Below the pieces are notes generated by a model, which was given only the letters and a program-made list of their open reading frames with translations, had not been told where the DNA came from and ran no database searches. Shown piece after piece: positions 24,613 through 32,947 of a DNA stretch of 64,000 nucleotides; within the stretch, counting starts at the first letter, position 1, and every line of letters begins with the position of its first letter. Both the position numbers and the translations under genes were made by a program. The DNA is from Myxococcaceae bacterium. GTDB taxonomy: Bacteria > Myxococcota > Myxococcia > Myxococcales > Myxococcaceae. Where the stretch lies: assembly GCA_016793095.1 (NCBI GenBank), contig JAEUJQ010000035.1, forward strand, positions 62,001 to 126,000. The letters are read 5' to 3'.

Positions 24613-26016
24613 ATGTTCCTCTCGCTCGTGGCCGTAGCGCTGACCGCGGCGCCGAGGGGCCTGCCTGACGCCGAGCTGATCACCTGGGCGCCGAAGGCCT
24701 CCGAGGTGTCGACGTTGCTGCCCTTCTTCGCTCGCGCGGGTCAGGGCTCGGTGATGGTGGCGCCCTCAGCCTGGCGGGAGAGCGCCCACCCGCTGCTGGC
24801 GTTCGACGTCACCCGGCCGGAGTCCATCAGCGCCGCAGGGGTGGCGGTGAGCGACGGCCTCGCGCTCTCGGTGCGCGGTCCCATCTCGGTCGGCTGCCAC
24901 GGCGTCTCGGACCTCCAGGCCTTCGAGGCGGCGTGCAAGGCGCGGCTGGCGCGGTTCGGCACCTTCTTCCGGCAGGAGGCTGGCGGCGTCGTCACCCTCG
25001 GCGCGCGCGACGGGCTCAACCGCGTGCAGGCGGCGGCGCTGATCAAGGGGAAGGAGTCGTGCTCCATCTCGGGCTCGGGCCACTCCATCGAGAAGCTCTT
25101 GCCCGAGGTGACGAAGGCGCTCACCGGCAAGCCGCTCTCCGGGCCGCACCTCAAGGCCGCGTCGGAGCTCCCCGCGCCGCAGTACTTCCTGCTGCCCGAG
25201 CGGCCGCAGGATCCCGCAGCGCGGCTGAAGGGCTGGGGCGCGCTCGCGCTCTCGGCGAAGGGCGACACGCTCACCGTGGACACGAAGTCGAAGGGCGTCC
25301 CCATGAGCACGCTGCAGGGCGGCGGGCCTTCCCCCTTCACGAACCTCGCGGTGCCGGGAGTCGCGACCGTGCGTGCGCGCCTGGCGAAGACCGAGCTGCC
25401 TGGCCTGATGAACCAGGTGTTCGCTTCCATGCCGGGAGCCCGAACGCTCACCCCCGCAGCCCAGGAGCTCGCGCCGAACCTCACCGGCAACGTCGCCCTC
25501 GTCATCTCCCGCGTGAAGGTGACCAGCGGCCTGAGGACGGCGCCCGCGCGCTTCTTCGCGGTGCGTTTCGTGCTGCTCGCCGAGGCCGCCGACGCCCGGG
25601 CCGCGCTGGCGCTCGTCGAGGCGATCGATCAGAAGGCCCTCGCCTTCCGCGAGGGCAAGCTCGAGGCAGGCGTGAGCAGCGGCGTGGTGTGGCTCGCCAA
25701 TGACGTGGAGGTGAAGGACGCGGCGCTGGCGGCGCTCCCGAAGGCGGCGGGCACCCAGCGGCATGGCGGCGAGCTCGACCTCGACCCGAAGGCCCTGTCC
25801 CGCGCGCTCGCCTCGGTCCCGCTGCTCGAGGTGGTGCAGTCACCCGAGCTCACGGGCGTGCTGGTGGCGGCCACCGAGCTGGGGCCGCTGCTCGACCTCA
25901 CCGCTCGCGTGCGCGGCTGGGTGGACTCGACGAGCGCCACGACGCAGCGCGCCCAGCTCACCTGGACGCTGGAGCCTGCCCCACCGGCGTCACCGGACGC
26001 CGGACCTGTGCCATGA
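24613..26016 (+). CDS. hypothetical exported protein
   Basis: A 467-residue protein with a short signal peptide (MFLSLVAVALTAAP). The mature part alternates Ala/Leu-rich helices and strands and ends in a Pro-rich tail (PAPPASPDAGPVP). Only a few cysteines. I recognise no domain; the overall pattern (LALSVRGPISVG, GNVALVISRVKV, ARFFAVRFVLLAE) resembles large exported myxobacterial proteins of unknown function. The next gene begins 7 bases after its stop, so it is co-transcribed with a thioredoxin-like protein, and the two may work together in the envelope. Confidence 0.7.
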   Translation: MFLSLVAVALTAAPRGLPDAELITWAPKASEVSTLLPFFARAGQGSVMVAPSAWRESAHPLLAFDVTRPESISAAGVAVSDGLALSVRGPISVGCHGVSDLQAFEAACKARLARFGTFFRQEAGGVVTLGARDGLNRVQAAALIKGKESCSISGSGHSIEKLLPEVTKALTGKPLSGPHLKAASELPAPQYFLLPERPQDPAARLKGWGALALSAKGDTLTVDTKSKGVPMSTLQGGGPSPFTNLAVPGVATVRARLAKTELPGLMNQVFASMPGARTLTPAAQELAPNLTGNVALVISRVKVTSGLRTAPARFFAVRFVLLAEAADARAALALVEAIDQKALAFREGKLEAGVSSGVVWLANDVEVKDAALAALPKAAGTQRHGGELDLDPKALSRALASVPLLEVVQSPELTGVLVAATELGPLLDLTARVRGWVDSTSATTQRAQLTWTLEPAPPASPDAGPVP

Positions 26017-26023
26017 AGCGGGC

Positions 26024-27304
26024 ATGACCTCCCTGCTCGTCGCGCTCGCCCTCGCCGCCACCGGTCCTGCCGTCATCGAAGACGACTACGCGAGGGCCCT
26101 CGCCGAGGCGAAGAAGACGAAGAAGCTGCTCTTCGTCGATGCCTGGGCGCCGTGGTGCCACACGTGCGTCTTCATGCGCGAGCACGTCATCAACCAGCCG
26201 GCCTTCGCGGCCTTCGGGAAAGACGTCGTCTTCGCGGCCATCGACACCGAGAAGACGTCGAACGCGCCGTTCCTCGAGAAGTTCACCGTCAACGTGTGGC
26301 CGACCCTCTTCTTCATCGACCCGGCGAGCGAGGCGCTGGTCTTCAAGTGGGTGGGCAGCGCCGACGCCGCGCAGATGAAGGGGCTGCTCGAGGCAGCGCG
26401 GCGCAAGGACGGCGTGGTGCGTGAGGCCGACGCCCTCTTCGCCTCGGGGCGCTCGCAGGAGGCGGCCGAGAAGTACGTCGCGGGGCTGAAGGGCGAGCAG
26501 GGCGACGCCGCGGTGCGCGCGACCTTGTCGATGCTGAACGCGCTGTCTGCCGCGAAGCAGCATGAGCCCTGCGCCCGCACCGCCAACGAGCAGGCGCCGT
26601 CGATCAGGGGCGTGTCCGACCGCATCAACGCCCTCACCTGGGGCCTGTCGTGCGCGCTCGAGCTGCCGAAGGACGCGAAGGACCGCGACGGCACCCTCAC
26701 ATCGCTGGTGAAGCAGGCCACCGCGGCCCTCTCGCTCGACGGTGCCCTCGCCGACGACGTGTCGGGCCTCTACGAGCTGCTCGTCGAGGAGCGCAAGGCC
26801 GCGCAGGACGACGCCGGCGTCGTGGCGCTCGGCAAGGCGTGGCTCACCTTCCTCGAGGCGGCCGCCGCGAAGGCGAAGACGCCTGCGGCTCGCGCGGTCT
26901 TCGATCCGCACCGGCTCCTCGCCGCCATGGCCTCGAAGCAGCTCGACCGCGTCATCCCCGCGCTCGAACAATCGGAGAAGGAGCTCCCCTCGGACTTCAA
27001 CCCACCGGCCCGGCTCGCGCTCGCGCACAAGGAGCAGGGCCAGCTCGACCTCGCCGCCGCCGACATCGCCCGCGCCCTGACGAAGAACACTGGCGGCCCG
27101 CGGCGCGTGCGACTCTTCGACGTCCAGGCGTCGATCTTCGCCGCGAAGGGTGACGTCACCGGACAGAGGAAGGCGCTCGCCGACGCGATCGCCTACGGGC
27201 GCACGCTCCCGGCCCCGCAGCAGCCGACGAAGAAGCTCGCAGCGCTCGAGGAGCAGCTCGCGAAGCTCGCGCCCCCGCCTCCGCCTGCTCCCGGAAAGAA
27301 GTGA
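26024..27304 (+). CDS. exported thioredoxin-fold protein with helical-repeat C-terminal extension
   Basis: A 426-residue protein: signal peptide (MTSLLVALALAATG), then a thioredoxin-like domain at about residues 20-125 with the redox motif WCHTC (Trp-Cys-His-Thr-Cys), cis-Pro in VWPTLFFID and the LFVDAWAPWC entry strand typical of thiol:disulfide interchange (DsbD C-terminal/TlpA-like) proteins. Residues 130-420 are helical repeats resembling TPR/Sel1-type solenoids (EADALFASGRSQEAAEKYVAGL...PPARLALAHKEQGQLDLAA). The C-terminus is Pro-rich. It would reduce or isomerise periplasmic disulfides; partner unknown but the co-transcribed 467-aa protein is a candidate. Confidence 0.8.
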   Translation: MTSLLVALALAATGPAVIEDDYARALAEAKKTKKLLFVDAWAPWCHTCVFMREHVINQPAFAAFGKDVVFAAIDTEKTSNAPFLEKFTVNVWPTLFFIDPASEALVFKWVGSADAAQMKGLLEAARRKDGVVREADALFASGRSQEAAEKYVAGLKGEQGDAAVRATLSMLNALSAAKQHEPCARTANEQAPSIRGVSDRINALTWGLSCALELPKDAKDRDGTLTSLVKQATAALSLDGALADDVSGLYELLVEERKAAQDDAGVVALGKAWLTFLEAAAAKAKTPAARAVFDPHRLLAAMASKQLDRVIPALEQSEKELPSDFNPPARLALAHKEQGQLDLAAADIARALTKNTGGPRRVRLFDVQASIFAAKGDVTGQRKALADAIAYGRTLPAPQQPTKKLAALEEQLAKLAPPPPPAPGKK

Positions 27305-27328
27305 CCGACCGTCTCGCGTAATGAGTCG

Positions 27329-27356
27329 CTGACAATCGTGGCGAAAGGTTTATCGT
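27329..27356 (+). promoter_or_regulatory. candidate sigma-70-type promoter for the TetR gene
   Basis: CTGACA (5 of 6 to TTGACA) and TATCGT (4 of 6 to TATAAT) are separated by 16 bases, ending 9 bases before the TetR ATG at 27366. This would give a nearly leaderless transcript. The region is AT-richer than its surroundings. Weak evidence based on pattern alone. Confidence 0.3.
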
Positions 27357-27365
27357 GCGCCCGTC

Positions 27366-28001
27366 ATGAAACGCGCACCGGCGAAGCGGGCCATCAAGCA
27401 GGATCGAGCGCTCAAGACGCGGCAGGAGATCCTCAACTCCGCCATCACGCTCTTCGCCCGTCGGGGAATCCTCGCGACGACGATGGCTGAGCTCGCCAGG
27501 GCGATCCACATGACGCCTGGCGCGCTGTACTGGCACTTCCCGACGAAGGAAGACCTGCTGCTCGCCGCCATCGAGGAGCTGCACCAGCGCTTCGTGAAGA
27601 GCTTCGAGCCGATGCTGAACAACGCCTCGAAGTGGACGGCCCACCAGCAGCTGAAGGCCTTCGTCGAGCACACCGGCCGCTACCTGCAGGACAACCGCGA
27701 GCACGGCATCTTCTACGGCATGGTGGGCGCCGAGGCGGCCGAGAACTCCGAAGACGTGGCCCAGGCGCTGCGTGACGCCCTGCAGGTCTACGTGCGCGCG
27801 GTGTCCACCATCATCAAGCACGGCCAGACGAAGACGAAGGAGTTCCGCGACGACGTGGACGCCACCACCCTCGCGAACGCCATCATCTTCGGCAACATCG
27901 GCCTCGTGGTGCAGCACAACCTCTTCCGCGAGACGCTGTCCTACCAGCCGATCGTCCAGACGCTCAGCACCCTGATGCTCGACGGCGTGCTGAAGAAGTA
28001 G
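27366..28001 (+). CDS. TetR/AcrR-family transcriptional regulator
   Basis: A 211-residue regulator. The N-terminal DNA-binding domain is classic TetR: TRQEILNSAITLFARRGILATTMAELARAIHMTPGALYWHFPTKEDLLLAAI (residues 18-70), with the recognition helix TPGALYWHF. The rest is a helical ligand-binding domain, length typical. A basic N-terminal extension (MKRAPAKRAIKQ) precedes it. It lies 61 bases after the thioredoxin-like gene in the same direction; a possible promoter is at 27329-27356. Target and ligand cannot be inferred; TetR proteins often repress neighbouring efflux or lipid genes, none of which is adjacent. Confidence 0.93.
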   Translation: MKRAPAKRAIKQDRALKTRQEILNSAITLFARRGILATTMAELARAIHMTPGALYWHFPTKEDLLLAAIEELHQRFVKSFEPMLNNASKWTAHQQLKAFVEHTGRYLQDNREHGIFYGMVGAEAAENSEDVAQALRDALQVYVRAVSTIIKHGQTKTKEFRDDVDATTLANAIIFGNIGLVVQHNLFRETLSYQPIVQTLSTLMLDGVLKK

Positions 28002-28046
28002 CCGGCCGGGTCGGGCTCGGATCGTCGGCGTCGCCTCCAGCGCACG

Positions 28047-30389
28047 TCAGGGACACGTCCACGGCGCCAGCACCGTCTCGGGGTTCCCCGTGTTGCCATT
28101 GTCGTGGTGCCAGCGCGGCCACGGTGAGGTGCCGTCGAGCCCGGGCGAGTCCACGATGACGGCGGTGAGCGCCGAGTCGTTGAGCACCGGCACGTACAGC
28201 ACGCCGATGCCACGCGCGCACTGCTTCGCGAGGCCGCGGGTGCGCACGACGTCGAGCGCCGGGCTGACGGCGCCCGCGAGAAAGGCGTTGGCCTGCGTCC
28301 ACTCGAGCGCGCCCGTCATGACGTTCACCACCGACAGGCGCCCCGACTGCGGGCTGACGAGGTAGGCGAGCCCGTTGGCCCCGAGCACGGGGGCCACCCC
28401 GCCCAGGTTCGGGCCGTCGAGCACGTCGATCCCGGCGATCGGCGCGAGCTCGGCGCCGAAGCTGCCCCCGTCGGGCATGCCGATGGGGGGCGGCGTGTAG
28501 GGGAACCGACGGAGCGTTCCGGTCCCGTCGCCGAAGACGAAGGTCGGCTGCGCGCGAGGCCCCAGCACCACCATCGGTCCGTAGCTCGTGCCCGCGTCAC
28601 TCGCGAGGCGCCCGTCGACCCTCGCGGTGAGGTCTGCGTTCCACACCGAGAGGGCGACCGGGTTGCGTGGCATCGCGAGGCGGGAGTTGCTCGCGACCAC
28701 GTCGTCGAACATCACCAGGCTCGTGGTGCCGTTCGGGTTCGGAACGAAGCGCTCCTGCTGGAATCGCGTCGCCGCGCTCGGCAGGAAGTCGACCCGAACC
28801 AGCACGGACGAGGAGCCCGTCTGCGGTTCACCGAAGTACAACCGGGCCGCCGTACCGGCCAGCGGCATCGACACCACCACGCCGCGCGGGGCGAACGAGT
28901 CGCAGCACGGCTGGCTTCCCCAGTTCTCGCAGAGCGGCGGCGTCTGGGTCGTCGCCCACGCGCGCCCCGATGTGTCCAGCACCATGAGGCGCTGATCGAC
29001 GATCGACCCCACGCCTCCCCACTCCGTCGAACAGAAGTTGTTCCCGGTCGGCTGCAGCCCAGGCGCCGAGACTGCGACCTGCGTCGTGTCGTAGCGGCGG
29101 GTCTGGTTGTTGTCGCCCTGGGCGTACACGCTTCGACCCAGGGCGATCGGCGGGATCGACACGTTGTTGATGGCCAGGTCGACGCGGGTCTCACCGAACG
29201 GCAGCACCTGCCAGAGCGCGCCGTTGTTGTTCCCGCTGTAGCCCACGCCCACGTGCACGCGCCCGTCCTCGTCGAGCGCGGGAGGGTGCAGCAGTTCGAG
29301 CCCGGCCTCGCCGCTCTCGAGCAGGCTCTTGCGGAACTTCCAGCGCGTCACCGTGAGCGCAACGTTGGCTGCCGCCGAGAGGTTGCCGAGCGCGTCGGGC
29401 AGCGGGCCCACGCCGGCGTCGAGGACGCCACGCATGGCCGCGAGCGGCACGCGCCCGAGGTCGAGCGAGAAGCACTGACATGAGCTCCCTCCCGTGCAGG
29501 TCGTGGAGCACGCGCGCGCCGTGACGGCGCCGGTCGGTGCTCCGAAGTCCGCCGGCGTGACCGTCACCGGCGCGCTCGACTCGACGCGCAGCTCGACGAG
29601 CTCGTCCTTCTTGTAGGCCAGGCCGAAGCCCGTGGTGGGATCGCGATCGGTGAAGCCGCCGTCATTGACGCGCGCTGGTGGCGGCTCGGCGACGAGCGTC
29701 ACGGTGGGCCTCCGTGCATCGACCGCGAAGGCGGTGCTCGCCGAGAAGCCCGCATCGCCGAACTCCACCCGCGCCGAGAGCGTCCACGTGCCGCTGTCCG
29801 CGGGCGTCGTGGTGTCGACGGCCCAGACGGCCACGCCCGGCTGCAGCGCGAGCAGGGGCGGCTGAAAATCGGAGGGTGTCGCGGTGACCTGCAGCAGCGC
29901 GGGCAGCGGCACCGCAGCGTCGAGGGCGGCGTGGACCTCGAGCCGCATGGGGCGACTGCCGCCGTAGACGTCGTTCGCATCCGGGCGCTGGAAGGCCAGA
30001 CCGATCACCTGCAGGGTGCACGCGCGCAGGCCCTCGTCACACGCGAAGCCGTCGGGACAGGTGAGGCAGCTCCCGGCGTCGAATGGCAGCCCGCCGTCCA
30101 TCACCCCGGCGTCGTCGGCTCCAGCGTCGGTGAGACCGCCATCCGTCCCTGCGTCCGCCGCCCCGGCGTCCATCACCGCGCCCGCATCCGCGCCGGCGTC
30201 CCCTCGCCCGGCGTCGCTGGCGCCCGCGTCCGACAGCCCACCGTCATTCGTCGCCGGGCGCAGCACGCAGAGCCCTGAGGTGCACACCGCGTCAGGGGCA
30301 CAGTCGGCGTCGGCCGAGCAGGTCGCGACGGGCTGGCAGCTGCCCAGCACGGTGAGCGCGGCCGTGATGACGAGGGCGCGGCGCGTCAT
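28047..30389 (-). CDS. lipoprotein with Asp-Ala-Gly linker and PQQ-like beta-propeller
   Basis: A 780-residue outer-envelope lipoprotein. The signal peptide ends MTRRALVITAALTVLGSC. Next come a Cys-rich EGF-like block (CSADADCAPDAVCTSGLC) and a long DAG/DGG low-complexity linker (about residues 45-105), then another Cys pair segment (CLTCPDGFACDEGLRAC). The main part is beta-rich with WGGVGSIVDQRLMVLDTSG and LYFGEPQTGSSSVLV, and it ends in the motif WPRWHHDNGNTGN seen at the end of PQQ/WD-like propellers in myxobacterial surface proteins. Probably binds or displays at the cell surface. It overlaps the upstream gene by ATGA and ends 45 bases from the TetR stop. Confidence 0.8.
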   Translation of the reverse strand: MTRRALVITAALTVLGSCQPVATCSADADCAPDAVCTSGLCVLRPATNDGGLSDAGASDAGRGDAGADAGAVMDAGAADAGTDGGLTDAGADDAGVMDGGLPFDAGSCLTCPDGFACDEGLRACTLQVIGLAFQRPDANDVYGGSRPMRLEVHAALDAAVPLPALLQVTATPSDFQPPLLALQPGVAVWAVDTTTPADSGTWTLSARVEFGDAGFSASTAFAVDARRPTVTLVAEPPPARVNDGGFTDRDPTTGFGLAYKKDELVELRVESSAPVTVTPADFGAPTGAVTARACSTTCTGGSSCQCFSLDLGRVPLAAMRGVLDAGVGPLPDALGNLSAAANVALTVTRWKFRKSLLESGEAGLELLHPPALDEDGRVHVGVGYSGNNNGALWQVLPFGETRVDLAINNVSIPPIALGRSVYAQGDNNQTRRYDTTQVAVSAPGLQPTGNNFCSTEWGGVGSIVDQRLMVLDTSGRAWATTQTPPLCENWGSQPCCDSFAPRGVVVSMPLAGTAARLYFGEPQTGSSSVLVRVDFLPSAATRFQQERFVPNPNGTTSLVMFDDVVASNSRLAMPRNPVALSVWNADLTARVDGRLASDAGTSYGPMVVLGPRAQPTFVFGDGTGTLRRFPYTPPPIGMPDGGSFGAELAPIAGIDVLDGPNLGGVAPVLGANGLAYLVSPQSGRLSVVNVMTGALEWTQANAFLAGAVSPALDVVRTRGLAKQCARGIGVLYVPVLNDSALTAVIVDSPGLDGTSPWPRWHHDNGNTGNPETVLAPWTCP

Positions 30390-31333
30390 GGCCAGTCGCC
30401 TCCGATGGTCGCCACCAGTCCGCCGGCAAACGGCACCAGCGCGACGGACGCTGGCGATTCGCCCGTGCCGCTCAACAGCGCGAGCAGGAGCCCGCCCACC
30501 GCGACCGCCCCCCCTGCCCCGAGCAGCACGAGCCCCGCCAACTGCGTGCTGTTCGCTGCTCGAGCCCTCGCGAGGGAGTCGGCGTCGGCGCCAGGCGGCA
30601 GGAAACCCCGTGCGTCCACCATGAGCGAACGAGCCGAGCCCTGCGCCAGGCCCACCAGCGCGCCTCCAGTCCCCGCGGCCGCGACACCCACGCCGAGCAG
30701 GGTGAACCCCACGATGCGCCCGACCGGCGTCGGCGGCGTCGGCGGGGGCGCGATCACCTCGGGCGGCTCGGGCACCACGGCGACCGGCGGCGGCGGCGGT
30801 GGCTCGACGACGACAGGCGGCGGGGCCGTCGCAGCCTCCTTGAACGCCGGCAAGGTCGGCACGCCCAGCCCCTTCACCGCGTCGACGAGCAGCTGCTTCA
30901 CGAAGGGCACGAGCGCGCGCTTCTTCTCGCCGCGTGGCGTGGCCGCCGAGAAGCTGCCCATGAGGCGGCCGTCGTCCCGCACCACTCGCGCCGTGACCGT
31001 GAAGACACCACCCTCGGACAGCTCCAGCATCGCGTGCAGGGCGTAGAGGCCGGCGCCTTTCACGGCGAGCTGCGCGAGGCAGTCGTTCGCGGTCCGGCAG
31101 TCTCGGCGGCCGATGGCGACCACCGCGGCGTCGAGCTCCCGCCGGCTCGGAGTGATGACCTCGCCCGCCTCCCGAACTGCCTCGATCCACGCGCCCTTCA
31201 GCTTGTCTGACGAGGCGTTGAGCTCGGGGCGAGGGTCGAACTCGAGCGGGTATGGGACGACGGTGAGCGAGCGCGGCTCCGCGAGCGCGAGCGCGGGCAG
31301 CAACACGAGGAGCGGCTCAACGCGAAGAGGCAT
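30386..31333 (-). CDS. hypothetical exported/membrane protein of the kinase operon
   Basis: A 315-residue protein with a signal peptide (MPLRVEPLLVLLPALALAEP). A periplasmic domain follows (residues 25-160; RSLTVVPYPLEFDPRPELN, DAAVVAIGRRDCRTANDCLAQLAVKGAGLYALHAMLEL), then a Pro/Val linker and two C-terminal membrane helices (FTLLGVGVAAAGTGGALVGLAQ; LAGLVLLGAGGAVAVGGLLLALL). The domain resembles the myxobacterial family in which such proteins accompany Ser/Thr kinases. It overlaps the kinase gene by 17 bases and the downstream lipoprotein by ATGA, so the three form a coupled unit. Function unknown. Confidence 0.75.
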   Translation of the reverse strand: MPLRVEPLLVLLPALALAEPRSLTVVPYPLEFDPRPELNASSDKLKGAWIEAVREAGEVITPSRRELDAAVVAIGRRDCRTANDCLAQLAVKGAGLYALHAMLELSEGGVFTVTARVVRDDGRLMGSFSAATPRGEKKRALVPFVKQLLVDAVKGLGVPTLPAFKEAATAPPPVVVEPPPPPPVAVVPEPPEVIAPPPTPPTPVGRIVGFTLLGVGVAAAGTGGALVGLAQGSARSLMVDARGFLPPGADADSLARARAANSTQLAGLVLLGAGGAVAVGGLLLALLSGTGESPASVALVPFAGGLVATIGGDWP

Positions 31334-32900
31334 GGCGACGCAACCTGTCGAGCACGCGCAGCACGCCCCGACAGTCCTGCTTCACCATCGCATCCCCGAA
31401 CGCGTCCTCCAAGTCATCCAGCGTCGCTCGAGGTGTCCCGCGCTGAGCTGCGGCGCGCTGCAGCGCCTGATGATCCTTGCGCGAGAGGGCCTTGAAGTCG
31501 TCGCTCCACGCACACGCAGGGGCGGGGTGCTTCCCGGGCTTCGCCACCACCTTGCCGGGAGCGGCCTTCGCGATGGCCGCGAGGTCGTCTCCTTCGTCGT
31601 GCGCTGGCGCTTCGGGGGACCCTGGCGCGGCGACGGCGGGAGCGGGCCCCTCCGGCTTCGGCTCGACGACCGGCTCGGCCGGTCCAGCGTTCACCTCGGG
31701 CTCGGGTGGCGTGGGTGGAGGCGGCTCGGCGATTGGCAGCGGCTGCGCCTGCACCACGACCGCCGGGGCCTGCGGCAACACGACCACCGCCACCGCGCCC
31801 GCAGCGACGAGCAGCAGGCCGATCATCGCCGCGATGAGCGCGGTTCGGGGTCTGCGCCGCTCGAGCCCGGGCGCCGTGTCAGCGGGCTCGGGGAGCGCCG
31901 GCGGCGTCACCCGGGGCAGCTCATCGCGCGACAGCCGCCGCATGGAGGGCAGCGACGAGGGGCCGCGGACGACCGTGTTCTCTCGCGACAACTTCGTGAT
32001 GAGGCGCCGCACCTCGAGCCGCGCGACGTCGGCGGACTCCGGCCGCTCTTCGCGGTGTTTCTGGAGAAACCACAGCACCAGGCGCTCCACCTCCTCGGGC
32101 ACGTTGCGCACGAAGTCGGCCAGCGCTGGCGGGGGCGCGTCGAGGTGCTGGCGCACCAGCTCGAGGGGAGACTCGGCCACGAAGGGCGGCCGGCCCGCCA
32201 GCATCTCGAACATCGTGCAGCCGAGGGAATAGAGGTCCGACCTCCCGTCGAGGTCCTCGTTGCGGATCTGCTCGGGCGAGGCGTACGCCGGCGTACCGGC
32301 GGCCGACGACGTCTTTGCCGACGACAACCCGGCCCAGGGCAAGACCGCTCCAGCGGCCGGGCGCGAGAGCCCGAAGTCGAGCACCTTCACCAGCTGCTCG
32401 CCGCTGTGCTCCCGCAGCAACATGATGTTCGCTGGCTTGAGGTCGCGGTGCACGATGCCCTTCTTGTGGGCTTCGCCGAGCGCGTTGAGCACCTGCTCGG
32501 TCACCAACAGCGCGAGCGACACGGTGAGGCCAGAGCCCGTCGCGTTCATCGACTCGGCGATCACGTCGTGCAGCGTCTTGCCGTCGATGAAGGCCATGGT
32601 GAGGAACGGCTGGCCGGTGGGCAGGTGCCCGAAGTCCAGCACCTCGACCAGGTTGCGGTGGCTGAGCGCGCCCAGCGTGGTGGCCTCCTTGAGGAAGAGA
32701 TCGAGCGCCGCCGCGTCGCGCGCGCGCTCCGCCTTGAGCACCTTCACCGCCGCGGCCCGGCCGATGGCCTTGTGGCGGGCCCGGTAGACCTCCCCCATGC
32801 CGCCAGCGCCGATGAGCTCGACGATCTCGTACGAGCCGACCAGAGCGCCCGCCCGCAGGCGGTGCTCGTCATCACGGTTGGCTTCGGCCCCGTCCGTCAC
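31317..32900 (-). CDS. transmembrane Ser/Thr protein kinase
   Basis: A 527-residue membrane kinase with a GTG start. The kinase domain spans about residues 22-300: glycine loop GAGGMGEVY, VKVLK, HRDLKPAN, DFGLSRP, APE-equivalent ASPEQ and SDLYSLGCTMFEMLAG. A juxtamembrane region and a single transmembrane helix (about residues 356-380, TALIAAMIGLLLVAAGAVAVVVLP) lead to a Pro-rich periplasmic tail that ends in a small domain with two Cys (CAWSDDF...KQDCRGVLRVLD). This layout is typical of myxobacterial Pkn kinases. It begins an operon with an exported protein and a large lipoprotein, which may be its sensor inputs or outputs. Confidence 0.92.
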   Translation of the reverse strand: MTDGAEANRDDEHRLRAGALVGSYEIVELIGAGGMGEVYRARHKAIGRAAAVKVLKAERARDAAALDLFLKEATTLGALSHRNLVEVLDFGHLPTGQPFLTMAFIDGKTLHDVIAESMNATGSGLTVSLALLVTEQVLNALGEAHKKGIVHRDLKPANIMLLREHSGEQLVKVLDFGLSRPAAGAVLPWAGLSSAKTSSAAGTPAYASPEQIRNEDLDGRSDLYSLGCTMFEMLAGRPPFVAESPLELVRQHLDAPPPALADFVRNVPEEVERLVLWFLQKHREERPESADVARLEVRRLITKLSRENTVVRGPSSLPSMRRLSRDELPRVTPPALPEPADTAPGLERRRPRTALIAAMIGLLLVAAGAVAVVVLPQAPAVVVQAQPLPIAEPPPPTPPEPEVNAGPAEPVVEPKPEGPAPAVAAPGSPEAPAHDEGDDLAAIAKAAPGKVVAKPGKHPAPACAWSDDFKALSRKDHQALQRAAAQRGTPRATLDDLEDAFGDAMVKQDCRGVLRVLDRLRRHASSR

Positions 32901-32947
32901 GTGCCCGCCAGTCTACGCCACCCCGCGCGGCGGGCGCCCTTCGAACG

